A stretch of 64,000 bases of DNA, from contig NZ_CP097885.1 in NCBI RefSeq assembly GCF_023614525.1, forward strand, positions 1,362,501 through 1,426,500, written 5' to 3'. The notes beneath the pieces were generated by a model. The model saw nothing but the letters and a program-made list of their open reading frames with translations, did no database searches and was not told the origin of the DNA. The translations under genes were made by a program, and so were the position numbers. The first letter of the stretch is position 1, and each line of letters starts with the position of its first letter. Source of the stretch: Peptoniphilus genitalis. GTDB lineage: Bacteria; Bacillota; Clostridia; Tissierellales; Peptoniphilaceae. This document shows positions 32,177-39,447 of this stretch, piece by piece.

Positions 32177-32926
32177 TTAACCCCTTCTTGATTTCAAAGC
32201 TTTTATAACTGCTGTAGTAATAATAACAGATAGGATAGCTTCAGGTATTCCTGATGTAACTGACACACCAAGGATTGCAGATTTTGCATTTTCTAGTGGA
32301 ATGTTAAGAGCCTCAACATATCTCTTGGCATAGATTACATAAATGCCACCAAGGACTAGGATTGTGTTAGTCATTGATCCCACAAAGGCACCAATGGCAA
32401 TAGGGAAGTCCTTCTCGCTTGACTTGAAAGAATAAATAAAAAATCCAAGGCAAAGGGCAAGTAGTATTACTACAAAAGTAATATTTAGCGTTGACCCACC
32501 ACTTTTTATATTCTTGTAGAGTAAGTAAGCTAGGAAAATTGAAATTAGTCCCCAAAGTCCCTTAGTTAAGTTTCTCAAGTTCTTGTCTTCTAACTTCTTC
32601 ATTGCTGCGTAAGAGTAGTAGGAAGTTATCCCAATTAAAACTCTTGGCAAGACAGAAATTAGTGGATTGTAAAAGACAAAGGCAACGGGACTTGCACCCC
32701 TTAGGATTGCATTTAAGAGTGATGACACTCCAAAGATAAGTCCAACCATGGCTCCAACCACAGGGCCCTCTGCTATGGCACCAATAATTACTGGTATGTG
32801 CATAGTAGTTGCATTGATTACTCCAAGTGGAATAAGTCCAAGAGGAGTGAGACTAAGAACAACTGTGATGGCACCAAGCATGGCAGCTATCACTAGCCTT
32901 CTGTTACGTTCAGTGTTTCGATTCAT
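32177..32926 (-). CDS. ECF transporter S component, probably for pantothenate (PanT-like)
   Basis: 249 residues, six or more membrane segments. The N-terminal VIAAMLGAITVVLSLTPLGL and IGAIAEGPVVGAMVGLIFG are typical of ECF_trnsprt S components that work with a shared EcfA/EcfT energising module encoded elsewhere. The substrate is inferred from tight linkage to coaX. GGAGGT precedes the ATG. Confidence 0.82.
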   Translation of the reverse strand: MNRNTERNRRLVIAAMLGAITVVLSLTPLGLIPLGVINATTMHIPVIIGAIAEGPVVGAMVGLIFGVSSLLNAILRGASPVAFVFYNPLISVLPRVLIGITSYYSYAAMKKLEDKNLRNLTKGLWGLISIFLAYLLYKNIKSGGSTLNITFVVILLALCLGFFIYSFKSSEKDFPIAIGAFVGSMTNTILVLGGIYVIYAKRYVEALNIPLENAKSAILGVSVTSGIPEAILSVIITTAVIKALKSRRG

Positions 32927-32975
32927 TTTTACCTCCGATAGGGTTCACGAGGATACCCTTCTTATTTGCATCAAA

Positions 32976-33938
32976 TTATTTGATGGTCCTATAACTTACA
33001 AGCCCTCCAGAATCCTCGGCTGAATAAATTGCATTGGCAATAGACCTTGAGATGGTCTTTGCAGCAAGAATTCCAACTAAATTTATGTCTGCTTCAACTT
33101 GGCCACTTGCTAGTGTAAAAATTGTATCTCCATCGTTCATGGTATGCACTGGATTGATTGATCTTGCATATCCATCATGAGCCATTTGTGAGATCTTATT
33201 ACAGTTTGCCTTAGTGAGCCTTGCGTTAGTTGCCACAACAGAAATTGTAGTGTTGGCAGGGCTAAATTGATTATAATCTTTAAGCTGCTTTTCGTAAAGG
33301 GCACAAGTGTCTAAAAAGATTTTATTTTCCCTGTCGTAAACTCCCGCAATTCTTTTTCCAGCTTCGTAGTCAAAAATATCTCCCAAGGCATTTAGGGCAA
33401 CTATAGAAGAGACTACAAGGTCCCCAAGTCTTATTGATGATTGACCAAGACCTGACTTCATGGCAAAGTCATTGCCCAAGATTTTTCCAACGCTGGCACC
33501 ACAGCCTGCACCAAAGTTGCCTTGAGTCTTGTCATCTTCTCTTGCATTTTTCGCAGCTTCATAGCCCATCTTAAAATCTGGTCGAACTTTTGAATCGCCT
33601 ACTGCAAGATCAAAGAGAACTGCGCCGGGAACTATGGGAACTATACCAACTCCCACGTCAAAGCCAGCACCCTCTTCTTCCAAGAACTTCATAAGTCCAC
33701 CACCTGCGTCAAGTCCATAGGCAGACCCACCAGTTAAGAAAACACCGTGGACCTTTTGGACCAAGTTTTCTGCTCTTAGAAGATCAGTCTCACGAGTGCC
33801 AGGTCCTGCACCACGAACGTCAACTCCTGCCGTAAAGCCTTCGGGGCAAAGAATGGCACTTGTTCCCGTTAGAGCAAGGTCATCTTCTGAGTGGCCAAGC
33901 CTTATCCCCTTAACATCTGTCAAAAATCCCTCGTACAT
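32976..33938 (-). CDS. P1 family (S58) peptidase, DmpA/aminopeptidase-type
   Basis: 320 residues. GIRLGHSEDDLALTGTSAIL and VFLTGGSAYGLDAGGGLMKF are typical of this family. The autoproteolytic Asn/Thr region is visible as NTTISVVATNARL near residue 230, where the nucleophile is generated. Likely processes amino-terminal or beta-peptide substrates in the cytoplasm. First gene of the minus-strand group with the ECF S component and coaX; a functional link to CoA is speculative. Confidence 0.88.
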   Translation of the reverse strand: MYEGFLTDVKGIRLGHSEDDLALTGTSAILCPEGFTAGVDVRGAGPGTRETDLLRAENLVQKVHGVFLTGGSAYGLDAGGGLMKFLEEEGAGFDVGVGIVPIVPGAVLFDLAVGDSKVRPDFKMGYEAAKNAREDDKTQGNFGAGCGASVGKILGNDFAMKSGLGQSSIRLGDLVVSSIVALNALGDIFDYEAGKRIAGVYDRENKIFLDTCALYEKQLKDYNQFSPANTTISVVATNARLTKANCNKISQMAHDGYARSINPVHTMNDGDTIFTLASGQVEADINLVGILAAKTISRSIANAIYSAEDSGGLVSYRTIK

Positions 33939-33954
33939 ATTTCCTCCTTATTAA

Positions 33955-34085
33955 AAGTTCATCAACTCATACATAATTATAAACTTGCAAAAATTTACAA
34001 AGTCATGAGAGTTTGCTAAGTCATAAAAAAATATTAACTCACAAAAACTTACAAAGTCATAAAACTTAATCACTTACAAAATATC
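33955..34085. repeat. Degenerate short repeats (ACTTACAAAGTCATAAA type)
   Basis: Between divergent ends lie several imperfect copies of a word like CTTACAAAGTCATAA/AACTCA. The same vocabulary occurs in the low-complexity modules of the 52-62 kb intergenic regions. Confidence 0.5.
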
Positions 34086-34088
34086 AAA

Positions 34089-34114
34089 AAACCTCATCAA
34101 AGTCGATGAGGTTT
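34089..34114 (-). terminator. Terminator of the MTH1187/TRIC operon
   Basis: Perfect 10-bp stem AAACCTCATC (34089-34098)/GATGAGGTTT (34105-34114) with a six-base loop. On the minus strand a T-rich stretch follows. Confidence 0.85.
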
Positions 34115-34120
34115 GAAAAT

Positions 34121-34432
34121 TTATTTATTTTTTCTCTTTTCGTTGACAGATGTAATTTTATCCTTGAATGTGTAATCCTTGTCGCGTCTGTCATCAATTT
34201 TTACAACAGAGTAAACCCTGTCTGCTCCAGATTCAAAAACTGATTCTTGCATCCTTCTTATTACATCATATAAAACTTTTAAATCCTTATGGGCAATTGT
34301 TGTTCCCATGGCATTAAGTTCATAAGTTAGTCCATCAACTTCGCCAATGGAGTCAAGGGCACCTGCAATGTACTTGCTCACAGATGTTGTCTTTGTTCCT
34401 ATAGGTATAAGTGTTAATTCTGCTACTGCCAT
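34121..34432 (-). CDS. MTH1187/YkoF-type thiamine-binding family protein (DUF77)
   Basis: 103 residues. MAVAELTLIPIGTKTTSVSK, later EVDGLTYELNAMGTTIAHKD, fits the small ferredoxin-like MTH1187 proteins, some of which bind thiamine-type ligands. The start is placed at the ATG with AGGAGG just upstream, six codons inside the longest frame. Downstream gene of the TRIC-type membrane protein. Confidence 0.8.
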   Translation of the reverse strand: MAVAELTLIPIGTKTTSVSKYIAGALDSIGEVDGLTYELNAMGTTIAHKDLKVLYDVIRRMQESVFESGADRVYSVVKIDDRRDKDYTFKDKITSVNEKRKNK

Positions 34433-34442
34433 TTTATTCCTC

Positions 34443-35090
34443 CTAGTCACTAATCCTTGGCAGGTTCCAATTTCTTTTCACTGCCAAGAGTCTAAATATT
34501 AAAACTGTAAAAAAACAAATTATCATGGAAACCTGGTCGCCTAAAAAACTTCTCGTAAGGAGAAAAACTATAGAGCCCAAGATGCAGGCGCCGGCGTAAA
34601 TTTGTTCCTTAAAGATAAAGGGGATAGTGCCTGCCAAGACGTCACGAATCATTCCACCGCCAACTCCCGTTATGGAACCAACAAAGATAAGCAAGAACCT
34701 CTTATCAAGTCCTAGGGAAAGGGCAGTTGCCATTCCAGTAATAGTAAAGGAAGCAAGGCCAATTGTGTCGCTAATAATCATAAACTCATTCATGAAACTT
34801 ATGACCTGTCTTGATTGAAAGTTTTTTCTAAAATAGAAAAACATAAAAACTAAAATTGAAAAGACAGTGGATATGATTGCGTTAGTTGAATTTTGAAACA
34901 TCTTTGGTGGATTGATACCAAGGACCAAGTCACGAACGAAGCCTCCCCCAAGAGCTGTGACAAGACCCAAGACGGTAACGCCAAGTATGTCCATCTTCTT
35001 CTTGCAACCAAGTATGGCACCGGAAATTGCAAAGGCAATTGTCCCGATGATATCAAAAAATACATTGAACTCTAAATAATTTCCAATCAT
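34443..35090 (-). CDS. TRIC-type cation channel family membrane protein (YadS/UPF0126)
   Basis: 215 residues with about seven membrane segments. The two internal repeats carry the signature LGGGFVRDLVLG and VGGGMIRDVLAG. Family members are prokaryotic TRIC-like channels; some have been linked to glycine uptake. Divergent from the amidohydrolase gene. Confidence 0.88.
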   Translation of the reverse strand: MIGNYLEFNVFFDIIGTIAFAISGAILGCKKKMDILGVTVLGLVTALGGGFVRDLVLGINPPKMFQNSTNAIISTVFSILVFMFFYFRKNFQSRQVISFMNEFMIISDTIGLASFTITGMATALSLGLDKRFLLIFVGSITGVGGGMIRDVLAGTIPFIFKEQIYAGACILGSIVFLLTRSFLGDQVSMIICFFTVLIFRLLAVKRNWNLPRISD

Positions 35091-35141
35091 AAGGTCATTA
35101 TACCAAAGTTTAAATTTGTGGGAATCGGAAATTTCAATAAA

Positions 35142-35172
35142 TTGAAAAAATTTTTTTAAACTTTGTTATAAT
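35142..35172 (+). promoter_or_regulatory. Promoter of the amidohydrolase-trpS group
   Basis: TTGAAA (35142-35147), 19-bp T-rich spacer, TATAAT (35167-35172), 22 bases before the start codon at 35194. Confidence 0.6.
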
Positions 35173-35193
35173 GTTAATAGTATTGGAGGGACT

Positions 35194-36477
35194 ATGAGCT
35201 TACTTATAAAAAACATTTCCTACTTAGATATAGACCAGGAAAAAATTATTGATAATGCAGATATTCTTATAGAAGAAAATAAAATAAAAAAAATTGGAAG
35301 AGATTTAGATGTTAAAGCTGACCAAGTTTTTGATGGCAAGGACAAACTTCTTACACCGGGTTTTGTAAATGCCCACACCCATCTTGGCATGTCCTACTTT
35401 AGGAACTATGCCGACGACTTGGCACTGATGGACTGGCTGGAAAATGAAATCTGGCCAATTGAAGCAAAGTTAAACCCAGAGGACATATATTGGTCCTCTA
35501 AGCTTTCTATTATTGAAAACATAAAGTCGGGTGTGACAACTTTTTGCGATATGTACTATGAGATGGATAAGGTTGGGGACGCTGCTATTGAAGCTGGAAT
35601 TCGTGGAGTCCTAACTCGTGGCATGACAGACCTTGATGGAGAAGGGGAAGCCAAGCTTAAAGAGTTTGACGACCTTTACAAGAACTACCACAATAAGTCT
35701 AAGGGAAGAATTAGAGTTGTCCCTGCACCTCATGCAATTTACACTTGTTCCACAGAATTTTTAAAAGAAATCTCCAAGAGGGCAAGGGAAAGGTATGACA
35801 GCCTAATTCATATCCACTTATCTGAAACTCTTACAGAAGTAGAAAATTCTAAAAAAGAATATGGGATGACCCCAATTGAGTACGTGAACTCTCTTGGCAT
35901 GCTTGATAGCCAAATAATTGCAGCCCACTGCGTACACATAACTGATGAAGAAATCGAACTTGTGAAGGATAAAAAATTCTTCCCAGTTTACAACCCATCA
36001 TCAAACCTAAAGCTTGCCAGTGGATTCACACCAGTTGATAAACTTTTGAAAAATAATATTACCATTGCAATGGGAACTGATGGGGACTCATCAAACAACA
36101 ACCAAGACTTTGTAGAGGAGATGCACATTGGTGGCATAGTCAATAAGGCTGTTACCATGAATGAAAAGGCTGTGCCAGCTATTGAAATTTTAAAAATGGC
36201 AACTGTAAATGGAGCAAGGGCCCTTGGCTTTGAAAATCTTGGCTTGATTAAGGAAGGCTACCTTGCAGACCTAACAATTTTTGATTTAGATTCAAATTCT
36301 TTCACACCGAGAAATAATTTGATCTCAGCCCTAGTTTACTCAGCCAACTCATCTGATGTTGAAGCAGTCATTTGCGACGGAGACTTCATCATGAAGAATA
36401 GGGAAATAGTAAAGCTAGATGAGGGAAAAGTTAGACAAGTGGTCAATGAGAGATGGGAAGACATTAAGAGTAGATAA
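35194..36477 (+). CDS. Amidohydrolase, MtaD/SAH-deaminase type
   Basis: 427 residues. Metal-binding NAHTHLGM near residue 62, HIHLSE near 210, AAHCVHI near 248, and MGTDGDSSNN near 295 are the subtype signatures of the 5-methylthioadenosine/S-adenosylhomocysteine deaminase group. The substrate could also be another amino-purine or chlorohydrolase-type ring. RBS TTGGAGGGA. Followed five bases later by a CPBP protease. Confidence 0.85.
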   Translation: MSLLIKNISYLDIDQEKIIDNADILIEENKIKKIGRDLDVKADQVFDGKDKLLTPGFVNAHTHLGMSYFRNYADDLALMDWLENEIWPIEAKLNPEDIYWSSKLSIIENIKSGVTTFCDMYYEMDKVGDAAIEAGIRGVLTRGMTDLDGEGEAKLKEFDDLYKNYHNKSKGRIRVVPAPHAIYTCSTEFLKEISKRARERYDSLIHIHLSETLTEVENSKKEYGMTPIEYVNSLGMLDSQIIAAHCVHITDEEIELVKDKKFFPVYNPSSNLKLASGFTPVDKLLKNNITIAMGTDGDSSNNNQDFVEEMHIGGIVNKAVTMNEKAVPAIEILKMATVNGARALGFENLGLIKEGYLADLTIFDLDSNSFTPRNNLISALVYSANSSDVEAVICDGDFIMKNREIVKLDEGKVRQVVNERWEDIKSR

Positions 36478-36481
36478 GACC

Positions 36482-37342
36482 ATGGAAAAGAAAAAGACAA
36501 ATAATTTTTTTAAAGTTATACTAAGGCTAGCTATTTTATTAATTACTATTACCATCTTCACTGGTGGCATCATGCTAGCCCTGTCCCTAATTTTTTATGG
36601 GCAGACTTATTTTAAGAGCGACTATAAAAATGCCAACCTAGTGATGTTAACGGGGACTACTGGACAACTCTTGGCAGGAATCTTTTTTGTGAAATTTATT
36701 TTGAAAAAGAAAATTGACTACATCTTCTTTAAGAGAGAAGGCCTTGCTAAGAACATTGGTCTTGGACTCTTCCTTGGGTTTTTGCAAATTTCTACTTATG
36801 TCTTGTTAGACATGGGAAGGGGAGTCCTTGGATATGAGAGAATTAACTTAGGCAATTTAAACTTAATTTTTCTTGCCTACTTCATTGCCTTCTTTATCCA
36901 ATCCACATCAGAGGAAGTCTTGGTAAGAGGAATCCTAACAAGAGTCCTATTTGATAAATATGGAAGGAAGGTCGCAATTTTACTTCCTTCTATCTTCTTT
37001 GGACTTTTGCACCTGGGCAACGAGGGAGTTACAATCTTATCCACCATCAACACAATCTTGGTGGGAATATTTTTTGCAAAATTATTATTCTACTCAGATA
37101 ATATTATGTTGACCTCTGGAGTCCACGCAGGCTGGAACTTTTCCATGGCAATGATCTATGGACTAAATGTTAGCGGCTTTAGTGGTTTTGACAGCCTACT
37201 TAATTTTAAAATTTTAAATTACAACTTGTACGACAAAACTTATGGGCCAGAGGGAAGCATCCTCGTGACCTTCATTGAAATAATTAGTATTTTTATTATA
37301 TTTTATTTGGAAAAAAGAAAGAGAGATAAAAATGGAAGATAA
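36482..37342 (+). CDS. CPBP-family intramembrane metalloprotease
   Basis: 286 residues, about seven membrane segments. Conserved motifs: SEEVLVRG (Glu-Glu and Arg), FGLLHLGNEG (His) and SGVHAGWNF (His, Asn). Such CAAX/bacteriocin-processing-type enzymes cut membrane or secreted peptides. The start ATG 36482 fits the membrane N-terminus, though the RBS is weak; coupling to the upstream gene is likely. Confidence 0.87.
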   Translation: MEKKKTNNFFKVILRLAILLITITIFTGGIMLALSLIFYGQTYFKSDYKNANLVMLTGTTGQLLAGIFFVKFILKKKIDYIFFKREGLAKNIGLGLFLGFLQISTYVLLDMGRGVLGYERINLGNLNLIFLAYFIAFFIQSTSEEVLVRGILTRVLFDKYGRKVAILLPSIFFGLLHLGNEGVTILSTINTILVGIFFAKLLFYSDNIMLTSGVHAGWNFSMAMIYGLNVSGFSGFDSLLNFKILNYNLYDKTYGPEGSILVTFIEIISIFIIFYLEKRKRDKNGR

Positions 37343-38324
37343 AAAAATAGTTTACTCTGGGATCCAACCTTCAGGTTCCCTCACTATTGGAAATTATATT
37401 GGAGCCTTAAAGAACTTTATTGGACTTCAAGATGAATACAACTGCCTCTACTGTATAGTTGACATGCACGCCATCACTGTTGCACAAGAGCCAAAGGACC
37501 TTAGGAAGAACACACTTGATGTCCTTGCCCTTTACCTTGCAGCAGGTCTTGACCCAAAGAAGTCAATAATTTACATCCAATCTCATGTGCCAGCCCACGC
37601 TGAACTTGGTTGGGTCCTAAACACAATGACAGGTCTTGGACAACTTCAAAGGATGACACAATTTAAGGACAAGGCAAAGAAGTACACTGACGTGCAAGCA
37701 GGACTACTTAACTATCCAGTCCTAATGGCAGCAGACATTTTGCTTTACCAATCTTCCTTTGTACCTGTTGGCGAAGATCAAAAGCAACACATAGAAATTA
37801 CAAGAGACTTGGCACAAAGATTTAACTCAAGATATTCTGAAACTTTTACAATTCCAGAAATTTTAACGCCAAAAGTTGGGGCAAGAATTATGTCACTTAA
37901 GGATCCTTCTTCAAAGATGTCTAAGTCTGACACAAATAAGGACGCCTTTATCTTAATTCTTGATTCAGAAGACGACACAAGAAAGAAAATAAAAAGAGCT
38001 GTGACAGATTCCTCTGGCGAGTTTAGATATTCTGACGAACAAGCGGGCCTAAAGAACTTGATCAACATTCACGCTTCCTTCTCTGGCATGAGCCCAGAAG
38101 AAATTGTCAAGAAGTACGAAAATCTTGGCTACGGAGAATTCAAAGAAGACCTTGGCGAAGTTGTAGTTGAAGGACTAAGACCACTTCGTGAAAGATTTAA
38201 AGAAATTAGAGAGGACAAGGCTTATCTTGAATCAGTTTACAAGGAGGGAGCAGAAAAGGCATCCTATCTTGCAAACAAAACCCTAAGAAAGGTTTATAAA
38301 AAAGTTGGTTTTATCCCTAGATAA
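37332..38324 (+). CDS. trpS: Tryptophanyl-tRNA synthetase
   Basis: 330 residues, class I. The HIGH-like motif is in SGSLTIGNYIGAL and the KMSKS loop in SSKMSKSDTNK. Overlaps the CPBP gene by 11 bases. Full length; no leader RNA (T-box) before it because it lies inside the operon. Confidence 0.95.
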   Translation: MEDKKIVYSGIQPSGSLTIGNYIGALKNFIGLQDEYNCLYCIVDMHAITVAQEPKDLRKNTLDVLALYLAAGLDPKKSIIYIQSHVPAHAELGWVLNTMTGLGQLQRMTQFKDKAKKYTDVQAGLLNYPVLMAADILLYQSSFVPVGEDQKQHIEITRDLAQRFNSRYSETFTIPEILTPKVGARIMSLKDPSSKMSKSDTNKDAFILILDSEDDTRKKIKRAVTDSSGEFRYSDEQAGLKNLINIHASFSGMSPEEIVKKYENLGYGEFKEDLGEVVVEGLRPLRERFKEIREDKAYLESVYKEGAEKASYLANKTLRKVYKKVGFIPR

Positions 38325-38387
38325 TCAACAATTTATTGATTTCAAAGATTTTTTGTGGTATCTTTTATATTAAGTTGGAGGTGGATT

Positions 38388-38618
38388 ATGAAGAAAATAA
38401 TGATTGTAATAGCCATTATCTTAATAGGTGCAGGAGTATTATATAGACATAATTCTAAAGAAGCTGCATCTATTGGAATAATTCGCGGATCAGACGGACC
38501 AACAGCTACTTTTACTACAAAAAATAAAAAGACTGACAAAGACAAAGATGATGGTGTAGAAATAATTGGCGGAGCCGATGGCCCAACTCAAATCTACGTG
38601 AAATCTAATGGAAAATAG
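38388..38618 (+). CDS. Small membrane-anchored protein with two OadB-like IIGGADGPT motifs
   Basis: 76 residues. One N-terminal membrane segment (KKIMIVIAIILIGAGVLY), then two copies of a motif: SIGIIRGSDGPTATF and VEIIGGADGPTQIYV, separated by a Lys/Asp-rich linker. The motif is the conserved loop of beta subunits of sodium-pumping decarboxylases, which are about 400-residue proteins; here only the loop exists. Function unknown. GGAGGTGG precedes ATG 38388, and the end overlaps the next gene by 11 bases. Confidence 0.75.
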   Translation: MKKIMIVIAIILIGAGVLYRHNSKEAASIGIIRGSDGPTATFTTKNKKTDKDKDDGVEIIGGADGPTQIYVKSNGK

Positions 38619-39174
38619 AAACTTATATCAATCAACGCCCATTGGATTAATTGGTGTAGATTCGACGAAAAATCATGCAATTGACGATGATAGAAATGAT
38701 TTTCAAAAATTAGTTGATTCTGGATATTTTTATTTTGAAGATGAAAATATAAAAGCTGAAATTAAAAAAGAATCTGATAATGCAGCAACAGCTTACGCTA
38801 TATGTGATGATGAGGATTATTTTATAAAAAAGACACCAATTTATAATCCGAGTATTGCAAAAACACTTGTAACTTTAATAAATTGGGAGAATTCTAGCTT
38901 AGAAATTAAAATAGATACTTATGTAAGCTCAAAAATAATGTTAAAATCTGACTATACAATTTTAATTGCTACAAAAGACAAAGAAGTTATTAAAAAGCTA
39001 GAAATAATTAATTCATCAGATGAAGCTACAGATCATTTTAAGAAAACAGAAAAGGTATTTGGAATTTCTAATTATGATGAACTTATAATTTCTATTGAAG
39101 AAAATTTTATTTGTCTAATAGATGGCTATGAAGTAGGTCTAGTGTCTACAGGTTATTTAAAAATAGAAAAATGA
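38608..39174 (+). CDS. Uncharacterised protein (188 aa)
   Basis: Acidic soluble protein with IGLIGVDSTKNHAIDDDRND near the start and strand/helix alternation later (LKSDYTILIATKDKEVIKK). No membrane segment or known domain. Overlaps the small IIGGADGPT protein, so the two are translationally coupled and may work together. Confidence 0.65.
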   Translation: MENRNLYQSTPIGLIGVDSTKNHAIDDDRNDFQKLVDSGYFYFEDENIKAEIKKESDNAATAYAICDDEDYFIKKTPIYNPSIAKTLVTLINWENSSLEIKIDTYVSSKIMLKSDYTILIATKDKEVIKKLEIINSSDEATDHFKKTEKVFGISNYDELIISIEENFICLIDGYEVGLVSTGYLKIEK

Positions 39175-39194
39175 GCAATAAAAAAGAGGATTGT

Positions 39195-39390
39195 AAAAAT
39201 TTATATTTAGAGAGAGACTAGATGGTGAGAGGTCTTTATAAACTTTACAATTGTAGCTTTTTTGCTTCTTTGGTGAATCAAGTAGCCAGAGACGACTTAT
39301 CTCGTTAAAGATTATAGAGTGTTTATTGAAAAATAAAAATTAAGGTGGTACCGCGTCTTTCGTCCTTAGGGATGGAGGACGCTTTTTTAT
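39195..39390 (+). ncRNA. T-box leader (valine) upstream of valS
   Basis: The T-box sequence AAGGTGGTACCGCG is at 39342-39355. The overlapping terminator stem CGTCCT (39361-39366)/AGGACG (39376-39381) has a T-run. Upstream lie stem I elements with GAGAGA and a possible specifier GTA near 39282-39284. Uncharged tRNA-Val should favour the antiterminator and valS expression. The exact 5' end and specifier are estimates. Confidence 0.88.
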
Positions 39391-39447
39391 TTTTTTAATT
39401 TTATAAAATTGTAAAAATTCAAAAATTATAAATTATGAGGAGGAAAA

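Noticed and set aside
32748-33023. 91-residue plus-strand frame opposite the ECF S component
   Set aside because: Antisense to a conserved membrane protein and lacks RBS or known domain.
38388-38618. Sodium-pumping decarboxylase beta subunit
   Set aside because: Only the IIGGADGPT loop is present; a 76-residue protein with one membrane segment cannot form the pump.
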